The notes under the pieces were generated by a model. That model was not told the DNA's origin. It saw only the letters and a program-made list of their open reading frames with translations, and ran no database searches. Positions 15,993 through 25,205 of a stretch of 64,000 bases of DNA are shown one piece after another; the first letter of the stretch is position 1; every line of letters begins with the position of its first letter. Source of the stretch: JBPRGH01 sp051418055 (GTDB lineage: Bacteria; Bacteroidota; Bacteroidia; Cytophagales; Cyclobacteriaceae); the NCBI GenBank assembly GCA_051418055.1, contig JBPRGH010000135.1, forward strand, positions 35,174 to 99,173, written 5' to 3'. The position numbers were made by a program, and so were the translations under genes.

Positions 15993-16000
15993 TACATTTG
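15993..16000 (+). promoter_or_regulatory. -7 element (TACATTTG) before the exopolysaccharide operon
   Basis: An exact TAnnTTTG match 70 bases before the glycosyltransferase start, in the divergent region shared with hflX. The upstream -33 element is not obvious. Confidence 0.45.
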
Positions 16001-16070
16001 TGAATATATGGGTGAGGTATTTTTTTATCTTTTACGCATAATTTTTTAATTTTATAGTTGGCCGTGTAAT

Positions 16071-17192
16071 ATGCGAATTGCAATTGTTTTAAACACCTCC
16101 TGGAATATCTATAACTTCAGGATGGGACTTATCCAAAAACTCCTTGAGGAAGGTCATGAGGTTCATGTTATTGCTCCAAAGGATGAATATTCCTGTAAAC
16201 TTATAGAGGCAGGATGTATTTATCACAAGGTGCGGATGGATAGTCGTGGTGCCAATCCCATTAAGGATGCGGCTTTAATAGCTGAACTTTTTTTAATATA
16301 TAAAAAAGTTAAACCCGTTACAATCCTCCATTTTACGATTAAGCCAAATGTATACGGGTCAATAGCTGCTGCTTTATTAAATATTCCTGTGGTAAATAAT
16401 GTTTGCGGACTTGGAACAGTGTTTTTAAAGCAGAATATTATTTCAAGGATCGCAGAAATTCTGTACAAGGTATCCTTCAGAACTCCCAGGAAAGTTTATT
16501 TTCAAAACGCTCATGATAAGGAGTTATTTATAAACCGCAATCTGATAAGAAAGGAAAAGACAGATATACTTCCGGGTTCAGGGATCAATCTCAATCATTT
16601 TTTACCTAAAGCTTTTCATCGAAATAAAGAATTTAGCTTTTTAATGATGTCCAGGCTCATCTATGATAAGGGAGTAACAGAATATATTGAAGCTGCCCGG
16701 CTGCTTAGAGAAGAGGGTATAGATGCTAAGTTTAAAATATTGGGAGCCATTGACGAAAAACATAAACGTGGCATAAAAGCAGACATAATACAGGAATGGA
16801 TTGATGAAGGTGTAATTGAATACCTCGGTACTACTGAAGATGTCCGGGGCTATATTTCATCAGCCGATTGTATAGTCCTGCCATCTTACAGGGAAGGGAC
16901 GCCCCGTACATTGCTTGAGGCTGCAAGTTCTGCAAAACCTATTGTAACTACAGATGTTCCGGGATGTAATAATGTTGTGGAGAATGGATTCAATGGTTAT
17001 CTGTGTAAAATGAAAGATGCCCGTGATCTAGCTGATAAAATGAAGTTGATCCTTATGCAGAATGATAGTGTTCTTGAGACATTTGGGAGAAATGGACGTC
17101 AGAAAATGGAGTCACAGTTTTCAGAAGACCTGGTGATAAGCAGCTATATAAAGACTGTTAATGAAATTCTTCCTCTAAAGACAGCTATTTAG
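16071..17192 (+). CDS. Glycosyltransferase family 4 (CapM/PglA-like)
   Basis: A 373-residue cytoplasmic GT-B enzyme. The N-terminal domain starts MRIAIVLNTSWNIYNFRMGL and binds the acceptor; the C-terminal domain carries MMSRLIYDKGVTEYIEAA and the donor-binding ExxxxxxxE motif in REGTPRTLLEAASSAKP, followed by TTDVPGCNNVVENGFNGYL. Relatives transfer a retaining hexose or N-acetylhexosamine to a lipid-linked sugar. It is the first gene of the export/kinase operon and probably adds a sugar to the exopolysaccharide repeat unit. Donor and linkage cannot be told from sequence. Confidence 0.9.
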   Translation: MRIAIVLNTSWNIYNFRMGLIQKLLEEGHEVHVIAPKDEYSCKLIEAGCIYHKVRMDSRGANPIKDAALIAELFLIYKKVKPVTILHFTIKPNVYGSIAAALLNIPVVNNVCGLGTVFLKQNIISRIAEILYKVSFRTPRKVYFQNAHDKELFINRNLIRKEKTDILPGSGINLNHFLPKAFHRNKEFSFLMMSRLIYDKGVTEYIEAARLLREEGIDAKFKILGAIDEKHKRGIKADIIQEWIDEGVIEYLGTTEDVRGYISSADCIVLPSYREGTPRTLLEAASSAKPIVTTDVPGCNNVVENGFNGYLCKMKDARDLADKMKLILMQNDSVLETFGRNGRQKMESQFSEDLVISSYIKTVNEILPLKTAI

Positions 17193-17229
17193 AGGAAAAT
17201 ATTCCTAATTTGCTGTTTGGAATAATCTG

Positions 17230-17985
17230 TTGGGTAAATTGAAAAACTTTTTTGTAATATTTCTCATTTGTTGTGCTTTCTTTTCCTGCAGGTCTTACAG
17301 GGCAGACATCATGTATGAGGTAAAATCTCCTGAAAATTTAGTTTCAGAATTAGATCCGCCGGCCCCCAGTTATCAGATTAAACCTCAGGACCGTCTTTCC
17401 ATTGATATTTTTACAGGAAAAGGAGAGCGCCTCATTGATCCTGATCGGATATTAATTGAGAACCGACAGCAGGTAAGGGAGAGAGAAGATCCTGCTTACC
17501 TGGTGCAGCCTGATGGTTCGGTAGACCTGCCTATGGTAGGTGTTGTGCAACTTTCAGGGCTTACACTTTTTGAAGCCTCAAAAATTTTAGAAAAAGAGTA
17601 CGCCCAATACTATAAAGATCCCTTTGTATTGATTAATTTTATTAATAAGCGGGTGGTGGTTTTGGGTGCTGTCGGAGGGCAGGTACTTAACCTTGAGAAC
17701 GACCAGGTGAGGATCAGTGAGGTATTAGCGATGGCAGGAGGGTTGGAAAACAGATCCAGTGCGTATAATATCCGGCTGATCCGGAATGAAAATGTAAAAC
17801 TCATAGATCTATCCACCGTAGAGGCTTTTCAAAAAAATAATGTAGTTGTGGAACCTGGAGATATAATTTATGTTGAACCGATAAGAAGACCTGTAAATGA
17901 ATTTCTCAGGGAAAATTATTCAATTTTCGGGATCTTTTCCAGTGTAATTTCACTTGTAGCAGTTATAATAAGCCTAAACAATTAA
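17230..17985 (+). CDS. Wza-type polysaccharide export lipoprotein
   Basis: A 251-residue outer-membrane polysaccharide export protein. A TTG start at 17230, or the TTG at 17239, gives a lipoprotein signal with lipobox FFSC. The Poly_export domain (YQIKPQDRLSIDIFTG; VQPDGSVDLPMVGVVQLSGLTLFEASKIL) and a SLBB-like domain (VVVLGAVGGQVLNL; ISEVLAMAGGL) follow, and the end has a hydrophobic segment FGIFSSVISLVAVIISL. The protein forms the channel that takes polysaccharide across the outer membrane together with the Wzc-type kinase encoded next, 2 bases later. Confidence 0.93.
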   Translation: MGKLKNFFVIFLICCAFFSCRSYRADIMYEVKSPENLVSELDPPAPSYQIKPQDRLSIDIFTGKGERLIDPDRILIENRQQVREREDPAYLVQPDGSVDLPMVGVVQLSGLTLFEASKILEKEYAQYYKDPFVLINFINKRVVVLGAVGGQVLNLENDQVRISEVLAMAGGLENRSSAYNIRLIRNENVKLIDLSTVEAFQKNNVVVEPGDIIYVEPIRRPVNEFLRENYSIFGIFSSVISLVAVIISLNN

Positions 17986-17987
17986 AA

Positions 17988-20330
17988 TTGAGCCAGGATT
18001 ACCATAATGATTATCAGCCGGAAGCTTTTCAGGGTGTTGACCTGGATAAACTTAAAAATATTGTCAGAAGAAGCCTCCCCTGGCTTTTATTGATATTTAT
18101 TCTCACTAATTTATCCGCTTATCTTATTATAAGGTGGACAAAGCCTTTATACGTTTCTGATTCGGAAATAAAGCTTGATATAAAAACCAATGCAAGTGAG
18201 TTGGGTATTGGTTTTGTCGAAAATCAAAATCTAAATATGATCTCAGGTGAAATAGAGCTCCTGAAATCGCGGTTGTTCTTCAGCCAGGTTATTGATGCCC
18301 TTGATCTTTCCACCAGCTATTATACAATAGGAAAAGTTTTAAATGATGAGAAATATAAAAGCTCACCATTTGAAGTAGAAGCGTTTGTGAAAGTTCCGCA
18401 GGCACTGGACCGACGGTTTTATGTAGATTTTAAGGATGAAAAGCAATTTTATTTTAGCCTTACTGAAGATTTTAGCGACCAAAAGCTTTACAATTATGGT
18501 GATATTGTAGAAACTCCACTTGCAGATTTTAAAATTAAGCTTACGCGTTCATTTGATCAAAGTGTGGAATTCAGGCACTTTTTTATATTAAATAGTAAGG
18601 AAGCTCTTCTTAGTTATATTGATAAAAATCTTTCCGTTGAACCTGTTAATCTTAATGCGAATACCATACGGATCTCATTTCAGGACCACAATCAGTTAAA
18701 GGCGTACGATATGGTGAGTGCTATTGACACTATGTACCTTCGTTTTAGTCAGGAAGAAAAACTTCAGGAAAATAAACAAAAGATCGAATACCTGAACCAT
18801 CAGCTTTTTCAGATTGAGAACCTTCTGGAAAATTATGAGGATTATTTTGAAAGCTTTACGCTAAAATACCGGACGAGCGATTTAAATGCTGATCTTAAAC
18901 AAACATTAATATTTATAAACGCTTTGGACAGTCAGCAGTATGTGCTGGAAAAAAAGTTAAAAGCAGTGGATGAGACCTATAAGCAATTAGTACAAAAAGA
19001 GGAGCTTGTTTCAGTAAACCCCCGTACAACGTATTTGCCAGATCAGATCAAAGAGAAAATTTCAGCACTAAATGAGCTGATCAGGGAGAGAAATAAATTA
19101 CGTTTATTTTATAATGAAAGTACGCTTGCATATACCCGGAAGGAGCAGGAATTAACCTCCATTATAAATTCCCTTTCTGAGGAGCTATTAAACTTGAGAC
19201 AGCAAATTAGGGATAACATTGAGGAGCTGGTATTCCGCCGGCAAAAACTAGAGAATACGTTTAGCCAGATACCTGAACAAACTACCGAATACAATAAAAA
19301 ACAACGCTTTTTTAAATTATATGAGGAATTCTATCTCAGCCTGATGCAGACTAAGGCAGAATTTGAAATTGCCCAGGCGGGTACAACACCGGACTTTAAA
19401 ATTCTGTCACCGGCTAATATGCCACTGGCTCCTGTTTCTCCAAACAAACTGATCATTCATGGCATTGGATTGGTTTCGGGGTTTGTCCTTGGCCTTTTAT
19501 TTTTGTCATTAAGATATGTGCTTAATAATAAGATCAATAGCATCAGTGAACTTGAAACACTTACTAACTCTGCCATTCTGGGGTCAGTTCCTTCATTTGG
19601 GGGTATGAATCCGGCCAGAATGGTAATCCAGGATGAACCACGTTCAGCGGTTAGTGAATCCCTGCGCACCATCCGCACCAATATCGAGTTTATGCTTGCT
19701 GGGAAAACAAATAAAATTTTATCTGTCACTTCTACCGTTGGAGGGGAAGGAAAAACTTTTATTGCAACCAATTTGAGTGCAATTATTTCTCTTTCAAAAA
19801 GAAAGGTAGTTGTACTCGATCTTGACCTTCGGAAACCTAAAGTGCATGAAGCTATGGGTGAGGAGAATTCTGCAAAGGGAGTTAGTACTATATTAATAAA
19901 TAAACACTCAATAGAAGATTGTATTAGGCCAACAGGCGTAAATAATCTTGATTATATTCCGGCAGGCCCGACACCACCAAATCCTTCTGAGCTTTTGCTG
20001 AATGGAGAATTCAATACTTTACTTGATGATCTATCAAAGTTATATGATATAATTGTGCTGGATACACCACCGGTAGGTATTGTTACGGATGGAATTCTGG
20101 CCATGCGTAAAGCTGTTTTACCCATCTATGTATTTAGAGCTAACTATTCCCAAAAGGAATTTTTAAAGGTATTCAAGCGGGTTCAGCAAATAAACAATAT
20201 TAAAAATCTGGCGGTTATCTTAAATGCTGTTCCTCAGGGTGCAGATCGGTACTATGGTGCCGGATATTATGAGGAAAAGAAAGGAAATAAGGCATTTGGA
20301 AAAATTAAAATGATTTTTAATCGCGTGTGA
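17988..20330 (+). CDS. Wzc-type chain-length regulator / bacterial tyrosine kinase
   Basis: A 780-residue inner-membrane protein started by TTG. A Wzz domain with a first membrane helix (about 30-50) is followed by a long periplasmic coiled coil (about 270-450), a second helix near 500, and a cytoplasmic BY-kinase domain: Walker A TSTVGGEGKT (581-590), Walker A' VVVLDLDLRKP and Walker B IIVLDTPPVG. The tail has a tyrosine cluster, Tyr755, 756, 760 and 761 (RYYGAGYYEE), the expected autophosphorylation sites. Phosphorylation cycling controls polymer length and export. The stop overlaps the start of the phosphatase gene by 4 bases. Confidence 0.95.
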   Translation: MSQDYHNDYQPEAFQGVDLDKLKNIVRRSLPWLLLIFILTNLSAYLIIRWTKPLYVSDSEIKLDIKTNASELGIGFVENQNLNMISGEIELLKSRLFFSQVIDALDLSTSYYTIGKVLNDEKYKSSPFEVEAFVKVPQALDRRFYVDFKDEKQFYFSLTEDFSDQKLYNYGDIVETPLADFKIKLTRSFDQSVEFRHFFILNSKEALLSYIDKNLSVEPVNLNANTIRISFQDHNQLKAYDMVSAIDTMYLRFSQEEKLQENKQKIEYLNHQLFQIENLLENYEDYFESFTLKYRTSDLNADLKQTLIFINALDSQQYVLEKKLKAVDETYKQLVQKEELVSVNPRTTYLPDQIKEKISALNELIRERNKLRLFYNESTLAYTRKEQELTSIINSLSEELLNLRQQIRDNIEELVFRRQKLENTFSQIPEQTTEYNKKQRFFKLYEEFYLSLMQTKAEFEIAQAGTTPDFKILSPANMPLAPVSPNKLIIHGIGLVSGFVLGLLFLSLRYVLNNKINSISELETLTNSAILGSVPSFGGMNPARMVIQDEPRSAVSESLRTIRTNIEFMLAGKTNKILSVTSTVGGEGKTFIATNLSAIISLSKRKVVVLDLDLRKPKVHEAMGEENSAKGVSTILINKHSIEDCIRPTGVNNLDYIPAGPTPPNPSELLLNGEFNTLLDDLSKLYDIIVLDTPPVGIVTDGILAMRKAVLPIYVFRANYSQKEFLKVFKRVQQINNIKNLAVILNAVPQGADRYYGAGYYEEKKGNKAFGKIKMIFNRV

Positions 20331-21052
20331 TTAACTTTTTCAGAAAAAGATCAGCCCCGGAAAACCCATTACCTGTAGATATTCATTCGCATCTTTTGCC
20401 AGGTATTGATGATGGCGTAAAGGATATTAATGAAGCACTGGAGGTTATCAAAAAGCTTGTTGATTTTGGTTATAAAAAGTTAATTACCACCCCTCATATC
20501 AATAACGAATTTTTTCCCAATACACCCGAAATTATCACAGAAAAGTATAACGAGGTAAAGAATGCCATTCGTGAGGCAGCCATTGATGTAGAATTTGAAG
20601 CCGCAGCTGAATATTTCCTGGATGAGACGCTAATGGAGAAGATTGAAAAGGACGAGCCGCTGCTGACTTTTGGAAATAATCATCTGCTTTTTGAATGTTC
20701 TTTTCTAAATGAGCCACTTTATCTGAAAGAATTTCTTTTTAATGCCCAATCTAAAGGTTATAAACTTGTCCTTGCACATCCCGAACGATATGCTTTCGTA
20801 CAGAACAATCCGGATATCCTGGATGACCTGAAGAACCGCAGCGTTTTACTGCAGGTGAATATGATGTCTTTGACCGGCCACTATAATAAGCAGGCAAAAA
20901 AAATCGCTGATCGATTAATCAAAAAAGGGCATGTAGATCTTATAGGCAGCGACTGTCATAATCCTTTGCACGTTAATATTATTAGGGAGGCAATAAATAG
21001 CAAAAGCTATCGAAAAGCTTTAGATTTGCCTCTTTTAAATTACCAACTATGA
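20327..21052 (+). CDS. PHP-fold protein-tyrosine phosphatase (CpsB/YwqE type)
   Basis: A 241-residue metal-dependent phosphatase started by GTG inside the end of the kinase gene (GTGA overlap), which implies coupled translation. Metal-binding motifs are visible: DIHSHLLPGIDDG (about 18-30), TTPHI, and GSDCHN near residue 213, with LAHPERY in between. Relatives dephosphorylate the tyrosine cluster of Wzc-type kinases, so kinase and phosphatase are made as a pair. The next gene also overlaps by 4 bases (ATGA). Confidence 0.93.
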   Translation: MINFFRKRSAPENPLPVDIHSHLLPGIDDGVKDINEALEVIKKLVDFGYKKLITTPHINNEFFPNTPEIITEKYNEVKNAIREAAIDVEFEAAAEYFLDETLMEKIEKDEPLLTFGNNHLLFECSFLNEPLYLKEFLFNAQSKGYKLVLAHPERYAFVQNNPDILDDLKNRSVLLQVNMMSLTGHYNKQAKKIADRLIKKGHVDLIGSDCHNPLHVNIIREAINSKSYRKALDLPLLNYQL

Positions 21053-22020
21053 TCCTGATAACAGGAGCTAACGGCTTACTTGGCAGTTATCTTACAAATG
21101 AACTTTTAAGCCAAAATTATGAAGTGGTAGGGCTGGTGCGGGAAGATTCCGACTTATCACTGCTTGATCAGACTAATCAAAACCTGCATCTGCATAAGGG
21201 TGATATTCTTGATATTACCAGCCTTCAAGAGCTTTTTAAAGTTTATCCTGTTAAAAAAGTAGTTCATGCCGCTGCAGTAGTTTCTTATCAGCCAAAGGAT
21301 TACGAAAGAATGTACCAGATAAATGTTGAGGGGACAAAAAATATTGTTAATATTTCATTGGAGAATGAGGTAAAAAAATTTCTTCATGTCAGTAGTGTTG
21401 CAGCATTGGGAAGATCATCTAATGGTACGATAGATGAAAATACCTCCTGGAGTAGCAGCGGATATAACTCTAAATATGGTGTTTCAAAGAAAGAAGCAGA
21501 GCTTGAGGTTTGGCGTGCTCAGATGGAGGGTTTAAAAACAGTAATTATTAATCCTTCTCTTATATTGGCACCGGGAGATGGCAACAGGAGCAGTTCCAGG
21601 TTTTTTTCTTTTATAAAGACCGAATCACTTTTCTATCCTACAGGTAATTTAAATTATGTTGATATTCGCGATGTCACGGAGATTGCCATAAAGCTATTAA
21701 AAAGTGATATTGAAAATAACAGGTTTATTGTAAATGCCGGCACAATAAGTTTTAAAGATTTTTTTATAAAAGCAGCTGATCATCAGGGTTTAAAAGCCCC
21801 TAAAATTCCGGTGAAAAAAATTACCGGTAGATTGGCATTATTAATGGATAAAATTCGTTCAAAGGTAGGAAATAAAGAACCAATGCTTTCTGCTGAAAGC
21901 CTTCGGGTAAGCAGGAGCAAAATAAGGTTTGATAATTCTAAAATAAAAGGTATACTTAACTTTCAATTCCGCTCGCTTGATGAAAGCATCAAATGGGTCT
22001 GGCAGGAATTTAATTCTTGA
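21049..22020 (+). CDS. NAD-dependent epimerase/dehydratase (extended SDR)
   Basis: A 323-residue Rossmann protein. TGANGLLGSYL (5-15) contains the GxxGxxG NAD(P)-binding motif, VSSVAALG the catalytic-serine region and Tyr143-x3-Lys147 (YGVSK) the catalytic pair. The protein resembles the group between sugar-nucleotide epimerases and dihydroflavonol/steroid-like reductases. Its place at the end of the exopolysaccharide operon suggests nucleotide-sugar modification, but the substrate is open. It overlaps the phosphatase gene by 4 bases. Confidence 0.88.
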   Translation: MILITGANGLLGSYLTNELLSQNYEVVGLVREDSDLSLLDQTNQNLHLHKGDILDITSLQELFKVYPVKKVVHAAAVVSYQPKDYERMYQINVEGTKNIVNISLENEVKKFLHVSSVAALGRSSNGTIDENTSWSSSGYNSKYGVSKKEAELEVWRAQMEGLKTVIINPSLILAPGDGNRSSSRFFSFIKTESLFYPTGNLNYVDIRDVTEIAIKLLKSDIENNRFIVNAGTISFKDFFIKAADHQGLKAPKIPVKKITGRLALLMDKIRSKVGNKEPMLSAESLRVSRSKIRFDNSKIKGILNFQFRSLDESIKWVWQEFNS

Positions 22021-22078
22021 AGTGAAGTTGGAAAGTAAATTGTTTTTAATATATTGATTAAACTTTTCCTATAAATAG

Positions 22079-23482
22079 ATGGCTGAAAATTTTAAGAAGA
22101 GAGAAGAGAACGAGTTGATTCAAAAGTTTGAGGATTTACTTAAAGCAAAATCAACCAGTTTTTTTGACATAGATGCTTTTGAAGAAATAATAAATTATTA
22201 TATAGAACGTGGCAGGTACCGTAAGGCATTAAGTGCTGTTGAAATGGCCATGGAACAGTATCCTTATTCTTCCGAACTTACAGTAAGTAAAGCACAAATA
22301 CTAATAGCATTAGAGAAGTATGAGGAGGCTTCGGAACTGCTTGATACTGCTAAATCCATGCAGCCGCTTGACAGTGAAATATATATGCTGCAGGCTTCTA
22401 TATTAAATCTTAGAGGTGAATTTGAAAAAGCGATCGAGCTGTTTCATCTTGCGCTGCCTCTTGCTGAAGAGAAGGATGATATCTATTATCACTTAGGTAT
22501 GGCTCACCAGAGCCTTGAGCAGTATGAAGATGCTATAAAATTTTACCAAAAGGCTATAGATGAAAATGTAGAGCATGAGAGTGCTATATATGAGCTGGCT
22601 TATTGCCTGGACCTCACAGGGCAACTTGAAAAAAGTATTGCTTACTATAACAAATTTATAGATGCCGATCCATATTCTCAGGATGCATGGTATAACCTTG
22701 GGATCTTGTATAATAAGCTAAAAAATTATGATGATGCTGTAAAAGCCTATGAATACGCTACCCTGATCGAGGAGAATTTCTCCTCCGCCTGGTTTAATAT
22801 GGGTAACTCTTACCTTAACAAAAAGGATTACCGCAGTGCTTTGGACAGCTACCGTAAAACGCTGGATATTGAAGGGCCGAGCCCTGAAGTTTATTTTCAT
22901 CTGGCGCGTACATATGAAGGTATGGAGCAATGGGAGCTTGGGTTAAAGTATTTTCAAAAGGCCGCCAAACTTGATAATCTTTATGATGAAGCATGGTATG
23001 GTGCAGGTGTATGCTTAAAAAGCCAGGGTAAATTTTATGAGGCTTTACACTTCTTTAATAAAGCTTTAAAGCTCGATTCAGATAATCCGGAGTACTGGAA
23101 ATCTATTGCACAGGCTGAGTATGAGATAGGCAATATGGTATCAAGTGCTGATGCTTTTGAAGAAGCTGCTATATTAAATTCTCAGGATAAAGAAATATGG
23201 CTTGACTGGTCTTTTCTTTACTATGAACAGGGTCAACATACCAAGGCAATTGACATTTTAGAGACAGCTTATGAAGATATGCCCGAAGATGCGGATATCC
23301 TTTACAGATTGACTGTTTATTTTATTACAGCAGGTAAGTTTAAAGAAGCCTTTAATTTATTAGAAAATGCATTAGTTTTGGACTTCGATAAACATACAAT
23401 ACTTTTTGAGCATTTTCCTCAACTGGAAATGCAGAAAGCACTATATAAAATAATCGATCAGTTTAGAAAAGACAATCCCTAA
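22079..23482 (+). CDS. TPR-repeat protein
   Basis: A 467-residue cytoplasmic protein made almost entirely of tetratricopeptide repeats, about ten to eleven units (for example DDIYYHLGMAHQSLEQYEDA, AWYNLGILYNKLKNYDDA and AWFNMGNSYLNKKDYRSA). No signal peptide or catalytic domain is seen. TPR solenoids bind partner proteins; the partner is unknown. It begins the chain of overlapping genes that runs through ComA-like, DUF368, aroE and uvrB, and its stop overlaps the next start as TAATG. Confidence 0.9.
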   Translation: MAENFKKREENELIQKFEDLLKAKSTSFFDIDAFEEIINYYIERGRYRKALSAVEMAMEQYPYSSELTVSKAQILIALEKYEEASELLDTAKSMQPLDSEIYMLQASILNLRGEFEKAIELFHLALPLAEEKDDIYYHLGMAHQSLEQYEDAIKFYQKAIDENVEHESAIYELAYCLDLTGQLEKSIAYYNKFIDADPYSQDAWYNLGILYNKLKNYDDAVKAYEYATLIEENFSSAWFNMGNSYLNKKDYRSALDSYRKTLDIEGPSPEVYFHLARTYEGMEQWELGLKYFQKAAKLDNLYDEAWYGAGVCLKSQGKFYEALHFFNKALKLDSDNPEYWKSIAQAEYEIGNMVSSADAFEEAAILNSQDKEIWLDWSFLYYEQGQHTKAIDILETAYEDMPEDADILYRLTVYFITAGKFKEAFNLLENALVLDFDKHTILFEHFPQLEMQKALYKIIDQFRKDNP

Positions 23483-24270
23483 TGAATTACATGCTGAAAA
23501 GAATTCCTGAGCGTACTACTAAACCCAGGCAATACGGGTTTACTATGGCTATGGATAAAGGCTTAAGCCTTAGAGAAGTAGAAGATTTCATTTCCGCAAG
23601 CGCTGATTTTGTGGATATTGTAAAATTAGGCTGGGGCACCTCGTATGTGACCTCAAACCTGGATAAAAAAATCAAAATATATCAGGATGCTGGTATCCCT
23701 GTATACTTTGGAGGTACTTTATTTGAAGCCTTTATTGTACGTAATCAATTTGATGATTATCGGAAGGCGTTAGATAAGTACGGGCTGAATTTTGCCGAAG
23801 TATCGGATGGATCCATTGAGCTCGATCATGATAAAAAATGTGATTATATCCGTAAGCTTTCCGAGCAGGTTACGGTACTTTCCGAGGTAGGTTCAAAGGA
23901 TGCTGAAAAAATTATTCCTCCATATCAGTGGATCAGCCTTATGCAGGCAGAGCTAGATGCCGGTGCCTGGAAAGTGATTGGAGAGGCCAGGGAAGGTGGT
24001 AATGTGGGGCTTTTCCGTCCTACAGGTGAAGTGAGGTCCGGGCTTGTTCAGGAGATCCTTACAAAAATCCCATTTGAAAAAATATTATGGGAGGCTCCCC
24101 AAAAGGCGCAGCAGGTTTGGTTTATCAAATTATTGGGTGCCAATGTGAACCTGGGCAATATTGCTCCAAATGAAATTATTCCTTTGGAAACTATCAGGTT
24201 AGGATTACGTGGAGATACCTTTAACCACTTTTTAGATATAGAAGAGGAAGAGCCTACTCCGGCAGAATGA
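23482..24270 (+). CDS. Phosphosulfolactate synthase-like protein (ComA family)
   Basis: A 262-residue TIM-barrel protein matching the ComA family: PRQYGFTMAMDKGLS, VDIVKLGWGTSYV, GIPVYFGGTLFEAFI, FAEVSDGSIEL, VLSEVGSKD, GAWKVIGEAREGGN and APQKAQQVWFIKLLG are all family blocks. ComA joins sulfite to phosphoenolpyruvate to give phosphosulfolactate, the first step to coenzyme M in methanogens. A Bacteroidota cell has no coenzyme M, so the product may feed sulfolactate, cysteate or sulfonolipid synthesis; that is inference. The gene overlaps both neighbours (TAATG and ATGA type), so it is co-translated with the TPR and DUF368 genes. Confidence 0.85.
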   Translation: MNYMLKRIPERTTKPRQYGFTMAMDKGLSLREVEDFISASADFVDIVKLGWGTSYVTSNLDKKIKIYQDAGIPVYFGGTLFEAFIVRNQFDDYRKALDKYGLNFAEVSDGSIELDHDKKCDYIRKLSEQVTVLSEVGSKDAEKIIPPYQWISLMQAELDAGAWKVIGEAREGGNVGLFRPTGEVRSGLVQEILTKIPFEKILWEAPQKAQQVWFIKLLGANVNLGNIAPNEIIPLETIRLGLRGDTFNHFLDIEEEEPTPAE

Positions 24271-25205
24271 AAAGTGTAAAGGATAAGGTCCTGTTATTCT
24301 TTAAAGGAATAGGCATGGGTGCCGCTGATGTTGTTCCCGGTGTTTCCGGAGGAACTATAGCATTTATTACAGGGATATATGAAGAGCTCCTTTTCTCTAT
24401 TAAATCTATAGATGGAGAGGCTGTAAAGCTTCTCTTTAGAGGAAAATTTAAAAGTTTCTGGAATAAAATAAATGGTAATTTTTTATTCTTTTTAGTAAGC
24501 GGAATAATAATAAGTTTATTATCTCTGGCCAGGCTTATTTTATTTCTTCTGGAAAATTATCCCATTCAGCTCTGGTCATTTTTCTTTGGGCTTATCCTTA
24601 TCTCCGCATTTGTTGTACTGAGAGAGGTGCGTAAAATTCGTGCTGCTGTATTTGTAGCAGGTGCCATAGGTATTGTGCTTGCGTATTATATTACCACAGC
24701 AACACCGGCGGTAACACCTGAAAGCCTGTGGTTTATATTCCTTTCAGGATGTATTGCAATATGTGCCATGATACTTCCGGGTATATCAGGTTCATTTATA
24801 TTATTGATCCTGGGCAAATACCAGTACATAATTGAAGCGGTCACCACACTTGATTTGATTGTTTTGGCTGTTTTTGCACTAGGGTGTATAGTAGGTTTGT
24901 TGGCATTTGCAAGAGTAATTTCCTGGATATTTACCCATTACCATGATATTGCTGTAGCACTACTTTCGGGATTTATTCTAGGGTCTCTAAACAAAGTTTG
25001 GCCATGGAAAGAAACTATCACCTACAGGGTTGATAGTGCGGGTGTTAAGGTTCCTGCAATAACAAAAAGTGTTAGCCCCGGTAGGTATTTTGAAGTAACC
25101 GGACAAGATCCTCTGATTGTTGAAGCCGTCCTTTACGCAGCATTGGGCTTTTTACTTGTTGTGGCTTTTGAAAAGCTGGCGGATTATCTGAAAGAACAGG
25201 AATGA
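24267..25205 (+). CDS. DUF368 membrane protein (PopT-type undecaprenyl-phosphate transporter)
   Basis: A 312-residue polytopic membrane protein with the DUF368 signature GMGAADVVPGVSGGTIAFITG near residues 17-37 and a second inverted half containing ILPGISGSFILLILGKY. About eight to ten membrane segments are visible. DUF368 proteins were shown to be polyprenyl-phosphate transporters (PopT) that return the C55 carrier lipid across the inner membrane. Carrier recycling would also serve the exopolysaccharide genes just upstream. It overlaps both neighbouring genes by 4 bases. Confidence 0.9.
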   Translation: MKSVKDKVLLFFKGIGMGAADVVPGVSGGTIAFITGIYEELLFSIKSIDGEAVKLLFRGKFKSFWNKINGNFLFFLVSGIIISLLSLARLILFLLENYPIQLWSFFFGLILISAFVVLREVRKIRAAVFVAGAIGIVLAYYITTATPAVTPESLWFIFLSGCIAICAMILPGISGSFILLILGKYQYIIEAVTTLDLIVLAVFALGCIVGLLAFARVISWIFTHYHDIAVALLSGFILGSLNKVWPWKETITYRVDSAGVKVPAITKSVSPGRYFEVTGQDPLIVEAVLYAALGFLLVVAFEKLADYLKEQE

